Below, piece after piece: positions 14,823 to 20,026 of a stretch of 20,026 bases of DNA. A program made the position numbers and the translations under genes. Origin of the DNA: CAXQZM01 sp964228455 (GTDB lineage: Bacteria; Pseudomonadota; Alphaproteobacteria; UBA7985). The notes under the pieces were generated by a model. That model was not told where the DNA came from and did not search any database. It saw only the letters and a program-made list of their open reading frames with translations. The DNA lies in the NCBI GenBank assembly GCA_964228455.1, contig CAXQZM010000069.1, positions 1 to 20,026 of the forward strand, in the 5' to 3' direction. Position 1 is the stretch's first letter; the number at the start of each line of letters is the position of its first letter.

Positions 14823-16757
14823 CTACCTCAAGTCAGGCGGACTTGCCTCTTCTGATAAAACTTTGATAGCCTCCTCAATATTCATGACCTCTTGTCTTTG
14901 TGAGCCAAGCCTACGAAGAGCAATTGTGCCCTGCTCTGCTTCCCTCTCGCCAACCACAGCGATTAGTGGAACCTTTCCAACAGAGTGCTCCCTGACTTTA
15001 AAGTTTATTTTTTCATTTCTCGCATCAAGCTCAAATCTCAATCCTGCTTTAGCAAAGCGCGTCTGTACATCTGCTGCATAGTCGTCCGCCGCCGAAACAA
15101 TTGTCGCCACAACCCCTTGTTGTGGCGCTAACCAAAGTGGAAACTTGCCCTCAAAGTTCTCTATCAAAATGCCTATGAAGCGCTCAAAAGAACCAACAAT
15201 TGCTCGATGAAGCATTACCGGACGCTGGCGGCTTGAATGATTATCAATGTATGATGCATCTAGTCGTTCAGGCAAGACATAGTCTACTTGAAGTGTGCCA
15301 CACTGCCAATCTCGCCCAATTGCGTCTTTTAAAACAAATTCTAGCTTTGGGCCATAAAATGCGCCTTCGCCTGGATTTATTTCGTAAGGAAGCCCCATGG
15401 CCTCAATAGCATCTCGCAATGCGCCCTCTGCCAGGTCCCAAGTCTCGTCTGAACCCGCTCGATTTTCTGGACGATCTGAAAATTTTACTAAGATCTCCTC
15501 AAACCCGAAATCCTTATAAATTGACTTGAGAAGTTCTATAAAGCTCTTTGTTTCAGAATTAATCTGATCAGGAGTACAGAAAATATGTGCATCATCTTGA
15601 GTAAATGCTCGAACCCTCATTATGCCATGCATCGAGCCCGAAGACTCGTTTCTATGGCATGAGCCAAACTCCGCCATTCGTCGTGGTAGGTTTTTATAAG
15701 AATTAAGGTCCTGGTTAAAGATCTGCACATGGCAAGGGCAGTTCATGGGCTTAAGAGCCAGGTCAGAATCTTCGTCTGCATCGCCGGTTGTGAACATATT
15801 TTCTCGAAATTTGTCCCAATGTCCAGAATCTTCCCACAACTTGCGATTAACTAATTGAGGGGTTTTCACCTCCTCATAACCTGCTGCCTGCTGTCGCCTG
15901 CGAACATAAGCCTCAATTGTTCGGTAGAGCGTCCAGCCTTTATTGTGCCAAAAAACAGAGCCGGTTGCTTCGGGCTGCATGTGAAATAAATCCATTTCTG
16001 CACCAAGCTTGCGATGATCTCGTTTAGCTGCCTCCTCCAGCAAGGTTAGGTGAGAATTCATTTGCTTTTTATCTTCAAAAGCAATTCCATAAATTCGCTG
16101 CATTTGTGGGCGGCTTACGTCTCCGCGCCAGTATGCCCCGGCCACGGACATTAGCTTAAAGTATTTACCTACTGACGCGGTAGTTGGCGCATGTGGTCCT
16201 CGGCACAGATCTGTCCAATTTCCTTGACTATAAAGTGTTATAGTTTCGCCCTCAGGCAAGTCTTCTACAAGCTCCACCTTGAACGGTTCATTCTGTTCAG
16301 AAAAAAGAGCTATTGCCTCGTCTCTACTTACCTCTTTGCGCGTAAATTGGGCTGAACTAGAGATGATTTCATGCATTTTAGCCTCAATGGCTGGGAAATC
16401 GTGCTCGTTAAACGTTCCGCCATCTGTCCGATAAAAATCATAATAGAACCCACTCTCGATGGCAGGACCAATTGAAACCTGAGTCCCAGGATATATAGTT
16501 TGAACAGCTTCCGCTAGTATATGTGCGCAATCATGCCGCAAGATTTCCAAAGCTTCAGGGTTGCCCTTGCCGCGTGTAATTATCTCAACACTTGAGTCGG
16601 TCTCGATAGGTTGGCTCAAATCAATGACTTCCCCGTTCACCTTAATGGCTAGCGAAACTTTCGCTAAACCCGGGGAAATGCCAGTCGCTAAATCAATGCC
16701 TGTCACCGGGCGGTCGAACGCACGTTGAGAGCCATCTGGGAGAGTCAATGTTACCAT
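14823..16757 (-). CDS. thrS: threonyl-tRNA synthetase
   Basis: ThrRS charges tRNA-Thr and clears mischarged Ser-tRNA-Thr in the cytoplasm. The 644-residue product is full length (E. coli 642). Domains in order are TGS (1-62), the editing domain with His75, His79, Cys185 and His189, the class II catalytic core, and the anticodon-binding domain (from about 540). The zinc ligands that recognise threonine are Cys340, His391 and His517, at a constant offset of +6 from the E. coli residues. The gene starts 45 bases after the sensor kinase stop, so it can be read from that transcript. A TATTAT on its strand (16791-16786) lacks a fitting -35. No operator mimic is obvious in the short leader. Confidence 0.98.
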   Translation of the reverse strand: MVTLTLPDGSQRAFDRPVTGIDLATGISPGLAKVSLAIKVNGEVIDLSQPIETDSSVEIITRGKGNPEALEILRHDCAHILAEAVQTIYPGTQVSIGPAIESGFYYDFYRTDGGTFNEHDFPAIEAKMHEIISSSAQFTRKEVSRDEAIALFSEQNEPFKVELVEDLPEGETITLYSQGNWTDLCRGPHAPTTASVGKYFKLMSVAGAYWRGDVSRPQMQRIYGIAFEDKKQMNSHLTLLEEAAKRDHRKLGAEMDLFHMQPEATGSVFWHNKGWTLYRTIEAYVRRRQQAAGYEEVKTPQLVNRKLWEDSGHWDKFRENMFTTGDADEDSDLALKPMNCPCHVQIFNQDLNSYKNLPRRMAEFGSCHRNESSGSMHGIMRVRAFTQDDAHIFCTPDQINSETKSFIELLKSIYKDFGFEEILVKFSDRPENRAGSDETWDLAEGALRDAIEAMGLPYEINPGEGAFYGPKLEFVLKDAIGRDWQCGTLQVDYVLPERLDASYIDNHSSRQRPVMLHRAIVGSFERFIGILIENFEGKFPLWLAPQQGVVATIVSAADDYAADVQTRFAKAGLRFELDARNEKINFKVREHSVGKVPLIAVVGEREAEQGTIALRRLGSQRQEVMNIEEAIKVLSEEASPPDLR

Positions 16758-16802
16758 TAAGCTTAGATTCTTCTTTTAATTGTGTATAATAGCCGTAACC
16801 CC

Positions 16803-18239
16803 TTAAGAGTGGGAATCGTGGCTGACAACAGGCCTTGCCAGGGTAACCGCAAAGATTGTGCCTTCAGGGCTTGTTTTTTCGAGCTCCAACGATCCGCCCA
16901 TCGCCTCTGCTAAGTCTAGCGCGTGAGCTACTCCCAATCCGTTACCGTCTCGTTTAGTTGACCCTTTGAACGGAACGAATAAATCAAGCTCCGCCTTTGG
17001 TGAAAGACCCGGTCCGGTATCCATTACCCTAATAGTCGCTGCAGAATCGGACACCTCTGCCTTTAAAGCTAGAGTAGGTGAACCGGATTCTACGGCGTTA
17101 CGCGCCAAATTATCAAGAATGCGATGTAATGCTGCTGTGTCATGAAGTGTTGTTTTACCCCTGGGCACTAGATCGGTAATCTTAATTTTTGGCCACCGTG
17201 CCTTCCAGTCTGATACGAGAGGAAAAAGGCTATCATGCAAATCAGCGGAGATCGCTTCAACTGCCACGTCTGTACCTTTAACAAATTTTAACGTTGCCCC
17301 GCACAAATCTACTGCCCGCTCGATCGAGCTTGCTAGAACAGGTGCAGCCTTAGCAACCCGTGGATCTTTAGAGCTTTCAAGGCTATCCGAAAGCAAAAGT
17401 GCCGTAGATAGCATTCCCCGCAAATCATGATTAACTTGCGCAACTGCAGCACCTAAGGCTGCGAGTCGCTCTTTTTGCTGGAGTGTCGCGGAAACTGCGT
17501 CTTGCATGGACCTAGTTTCAGCCTCGATATAACCGATCTCATCACCGCGATCGCTCGGCTGAATGCGAGAAGACATGTCTTGCGGCGACGCCGCAAACGC
17601 AGCTAGGCTGTGACGAAGTTGTTCTATCGGCTGCACAATCATTCGACGAAGAGAGAGATACACCAAGCTGCCAGCAAATACCGAAATGACCAAAGATATA
17701 AGAAGTATCCTTCCAGCGTATGCTCTAAGCTGCTGTCGAACAACAGTATCAAGCACCCAGATATCTACTTCAGACATACGGTCTCTAGTGACGCCTGATA
17801 AACGAAGCATTTTGGGTTCTCCAAAATCTGTCATTATTCTAAGCGCTTGGCCAATAAAGGCCACTGGATTGGTTACTCTAACATCTATCGTTCGAGCTTC
17901 AAGCGGAACACCAGCGGCGATTTCCCGGCCTCCGGGCATACGGGCCATAAATGCTTGCCAGCCTGTATCCCTTAAAAGTTGGATTTGAAGAGCCGCGGCT
18001 TGTTGGTCAGTGAAATTGCTGCCAATCGTCTTAACTTCAGAGCTTTCGCCGGGGCCAAGAACTTCAAGCGCTAAAGCGCCGCGCTCTAGCTCAATAATAA
18101 CTTCGCCTCCATAAACCTGCAGAGCCCGACCTATGGTAGGCAAAAACACAAGAACTTCAGCCAACATAATAAAAGCAAGCGTGAGGCCCAGCAATTTCAC
18201 TGATAGGCCGCGACGAATTCCTTGAATTTTATCTTGCAT
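16803..18239 (-). CDS. orphan membrane sensor histidine kinase (HDLR type)
   Basis: This 478-residue kinase has one membrane segment at 13-36, a periplasmic sensor of about 140 residues that I cannot place in a family, a second membrane segment at 176-197, a HAMP-like linker (to about 255), then dimerisation and ATPase domains. The H-box is AQVNHDLRGMLSTALLLSDSL with His271; the HDLR core differs from the common HELRTPL form. The N-box (LARNAVESG, Asn381), G1 (DTGPG, 407-411) and G2 (GNGLGVAHA, 432-440) are intact, so it should autophosphorylate. No response regulator is adjacent. It starts 21 bases after the flavoprotein stop and is followed by thrS, so it belongs to the TVP38-flavoprotein unit. 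Its signal and partner are unknown. Confidence 0.9.
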   Translation of the reverse strand: MQDKIQGIRRGLSVKLLGLTLAFIMLAEVLVFLPTIGRALQVYGGEVIIELERGALALEVLGPGESSEVKTIGSNFTDQQAAALQIQLLRDTGWQAFMARMPGGREIAAGVPLEARTIDVRVTNPVAFIGQALRIMTDFGEPKMLRLSGVTRDRMSEVDIWVLDTVVRQQLRAYAGRILLISLVISVFAGSLVYLSLRRMIVQPIEQLRHSLAAFAASPQDMSSRIQPSDRGDEIGYIEAETRSMQDAVSATLQQKERLAALGAAVAQVNHDLRGMLSTALLLSDSLESSKDPRVAKAAPVLASSIERAVDLCGATLKFVKGTDVAVEAISADLHDSLFPLVSDWKARWPKIKITDLVPRGKTTLHDTAALHRILDNLARNAVESGSPTLALKAEVSDSAATIRVMDTGPGLSPKAELDLFVPFKGSTKRDGNGLGVAHALDLAEAMGGSLELEKTSPEGTIFAVTLARPVVSHDSHS

Positions 18240-18260
18240 CCAGCCGGTTTAGGGCACTTT

Positions 18261-19694
18261 CTAGAGGAAGCGAAGCCAGAACCGCACAAGACGACGCACA
18301 AACGAATTAAATATTTTTGGTGCAACAAATTTGCCCGCAAGCTTTTTATTTATCTCCCCCATTGTTGGATAAGGAGCGATGTAACCAACCAATGAGGTCA
18401 CTTTGTCCCTTCGATGAACTGCGAGAGACCAATGGTGTATAAGCTCGCCGGCTGCGTGACCTACTATGCCGGCGCCAATTACGCGGTCTTGTGCATCAAC
18501 TAGGACTTTTATTAGGCCTTGTGTTTTGCGCTCTGCAACAAATCGGTCCCCTGAGTCGAAATCAGCTGTCTCTACCCGATACCTCACTCCTTGGGCGATG
18601 GCAGTTTCCTCGTTTAGGCCTACCTGCGCCACGTCCGGATCTAAAAAGGTTACCCGCGGATAGGCGTCAGTTCTGTTTTGCGCTTTTCGAAATGGTATCG
18701 GTGGCAGTATGGTATTTTGAATGGCTATCGAAGCCTGGTGACCCGCAACATGAGTAAATCTCTCTTTTGAAGCTACGTCACCGACAGCAAAAATTCGTCG
18801 ATTGGTTGTGGCTCCTCTAGAGTTTACCCTGATTCCGTCTGAGCCCGTGGCAACGCCTGCAACGCCTAAATTGAGCTCATTTATATTTGGACTACGCCCG
18901 GTTGCGACCAACAAATGCGTTCCTGAAACACGCTGAGCTTGGCCATTGTGGACATAAGCAGCGCTGATCAAACCAGCCGAACTCTTAATCTTGGTAATGT
19001 TAGCACCCTCAAGAAGCTTTATTCCTTCTTGCTCCAGAGAGGATCTTGCAATGTTTACCAAATCGGCGTCTTCCCTTCGAAGTATCCTGTCAGTCTCAAT
19101 AACTGTAGTCTCGGTCCCAAGCCGCTGGTAAGCCAGCGCCATCTCTACACCGACAGGGCCGCCCCCAATGAGAATTAGCTGCTTGGGTAAAGTCGTTTGA
19201 CGCCAAATAGTTGACGTGGTGTAATAAGGAGCCTCTTTTAGGCCAGGGATATCAGGAATGCTTGGGCTCGATCCGGTCGCAATGATAAATCGCTTAGCTC
19301 TAATTTTTTTTGACTCACATTCCACCTCTCGTGAGGAAATAAATCGTCCGTGGGCATTAATTACCGTGCAACCAAACTTTTCAAATCTAGCCGCTGAGTC
19401 ATTTGGTTCTATTTTTGATATGGTATCTCTAACATGATCCAGGACAGCGGAATAATCCACCTTGGGGGTGTTGTACTCAACGCCGAAACTTGCTGCCTTT
19501 CGTCCCGAAACAGCAGCCTTAGATGCAGCAAGCAACGCCTTTGAGGGAACGCACCCACTGTTTAAGCAATCACCGCCCATTTTGCCGGACTCTAAAATCA
19601 AAACACGTGCGCCCATCTGCGCGGCTCCGGCCGCATAACTCAATCCACCAGAACCCGCTCCAAGCACACAAACATCAGTCTCAATTACGCTCAA
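18261..19694 (-). CDS. mercuric reductase-like FAD/NAD(P)-dependent disulfide oxidoreductase
   Basis: The 477-residue product is a class I pyridine nucleotide-disulfide oxidoreductase. The FAD Rossmann loop is VLGAGSGG (10-17). The redox disulfide is Cys43-Cys48 in GGDCLNSGCVPSK. The NAD(P) loop is IGGGPVGVE, and the second FAD strand is IFAVGDVA. Near the end the dimer-interface His-Pro-Thr of lipoamide/glutathione enzymes is Tyr-Pro-Thr (Tyr442, with Glu447). It lacks the N-terminal HMA domain and the terminal Cys-Cys of true MerA, so mercury reduction is unlikely. The tail (FNSFVRRLVRFWLRFL) is basic and hydrophobic and may bind the membrane. The frame is open to a TTG at 19757, but the TTG at 19694 is chosen because it overlaps the upstream stop as TTGA and begins immediately before the FAD-binding strand. 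Confidence 0.86.
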   Translation of the reverse strand: MSVIETDVCVLGAGSGGLSYAAGAAQMGARVLILESGKMGGDCLNSGCVPSKALLAASKAAVSGRKAASFGVEYNTPKVDYSAVLDHVRDTISKIEPNDSAARFEKFGCTVINAHGRFISSREVECESKKIRAKRFIIATGSSPSIPDIPGLKEAPYYTTSTIWRQTTLPKQLILIGGGPVGVEMALAYQRLGTETTVIETDRILRREDADLVNIARSSLEQEGIKLLEGANITKIKSSAGLISAAYVHNGQAQRVSGTHLLVATGRSPNINELNLGVAGVATGSDGIRVNSRGATTNRRIFAVGDVASKERFTHVAGHQASIAIQNTILPPIPFRKAQNRTDAYPRVTFLDPDVAQVGLNEETAIAQGVRYRVETADFDSGDRFVAERKTQGLIKVLVDAQDRVIGAGIVGHAAGELIHHWSLAVHRRDKVTSLVGYIAPYPTMGEINKKLAGKFVAPKIFNSFVRRLVRFWLRFL

Positions 19695-20026
19695 CCTTTT
19701 AGCTTTCTGACTACAAGCGGAATAAACGACAGAGCAAACAACGCCCAAATTGGCCAAAGTGTAGAAATATTCGTCACAGACGACATTGTAATTATCTCTC
19801 CGTCGCTAACTTTTCCAAGCAGCTCTCCAAGCTTTGCACCCAATCCAGCATAAACAAAAACCCCGGGTATAAATCCTAGTCCAGCCGATATCAGAAACGG
19901 TATCCGCCTAGCTCCAAGCAACGCCGGTACAACCGTCGAAATTGACGGTGGTAGAGGGCTAAAACGGCTTATCAACATGTACAAGAATTGGTCTTTATCA
20001 AAACCGTCTCGAAAACGAGACATATA
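19691..20026 (-). CDS. TVP38/TMEM64 (VTT/DedA-related) membrane protein, C-terminal part
   Basis: The gene runs off the right edge, so only the last 111 residues are visible. SRFSPLPPSISTVVPALLG followed by ISAGLGFIPGVFVYAGLGAKLGELL matches the core of TVP38/TMEM64 proteins, where an Arg and Pro-rich re-entrant loop precedes G-xx-PG-xxYxxxG. A final membrane helix (LWPIWALFALSFIPLVV) and a basic end (RKLKG) close it. Eukaryotic relatives with this VTT domain are lipid scramblases; bacterial members are mostly uncharacterised. The ATG at 20023 is internal to the domain and not a likely start. The stop overlaps the flavoprotein start by TTGA; in some bacteria the two domains occur in a single chain. 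Confidence 0.85.
   Translation of the reverse strand, partial: YMSRFRDGFDKDQFLYMLISRFSPLPPSISTVVPALLGARRIPFLISAGLGFIPGVFVYAGLGAKLGELLGKVSDGEIITMSSVTNISTLWPIWALFALSFIPLVVRKLKG

Noticed and set aside
16785..16790. Perfect TATAAT on the plus strand, and its TATTAT counterpart for thrS on the minus strand
   Set aside because: No acceptable -35 hexamer at 16-18 bases on either strand. The plus-strand version would transcribe antisense into the kinase gene, where no plus-strand gene exists.
18261..19694. Mercury resistance (merA) function
   Set aside because: No N-terminal metal-binding domain, no terminal Cys-Cys pair, and no merR, merT or merP neighbours; only the shared disulfide oxidoreductase fold is present.
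19695..19757. TTG at 19757 as the start of the flavoprotein
   Set aside because: It would add 21 residues, unlike homologues in which the FAD-binding strand lies close to the start, and would run 67 bases into the upstream TVP38 gene. The TTG in the TTGA overlap is the simpler choice.

Overview
The window is a dense stretch of chromosome (about 19 genes in 20 kb, no stretch over 300 bases without a gene) from an alphaproteobacterium of moderate, apparently sub-50% GC. That assignment rests on several concordant signals: a NifU-like scaffold gene followed by tsaB and rimI, a RegB/RegA redox two-component pair, a class I lysyl-tRNA synthetase, an MmcB-family repair protein, and a groESL operon with a CIRCE operator. 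The order (marine groups such as SAR116 or a low-GC Rhodobacterales are plausible) cannot be settled by reading alone. No mobile element, tRNA, rRNA or CRISPR was seen.

Layout. 1-1983 (+): the end of a NifU-like gene, then tsaB-rimI-L,D-transpeptidase as a tightly overlapping run. 2021-4184 (+): RpoH-like promoter, CIRCE operator, groES-groEL and a strong intrinsic terminator. 4216-7448 (+): a TesB-like thioesterase, a DUF2834 membrane protein, and regB-regA overlapping by ATGA. 7531-9535 (-): lysS (class I) followed by mmcB, overlapping by 20 bases. 9613-14429 (+): a DinG/XPD-type Fe-S helicase, infC with an ATA start codon, a flavin-reductase-like protein and a MOSC protein. 14472-20026 (-), in transcription order: a TVP38/TMEM64 membrane protein (cut by the window edge), a mercuric-reductase-like flavoprotein coupled to it by a TTGA overlap, an orphan HDLR-type sensor kinase, thrS, and a small four-helix membrane protein.

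How the genes relate. Most are housekeeping functions: tRNA t6A modification, protein N-acetylation, protein folding, aminoacylation, translation initiation. Two modules concern redox or membrane state. RegB carries both of its known sensing features (the GGxxNPF quinone heptapeptide and the Cys after the H-box), with regA adjacent and no senC between them. The TVP38-flavoprotein-kinase cluster is the best candidate in the window for an incompletely described system: a membrane protein, a disulfide oxidoreductase and a sensor kinase without a neighbouring response regulator, packed into one transcription unit. Three gene starts were moved from the longest or first conventional option: infC upstream to an ATA codon, the flavoprotein downstream to a TTG, and the thioesterase downstream to an ATG.
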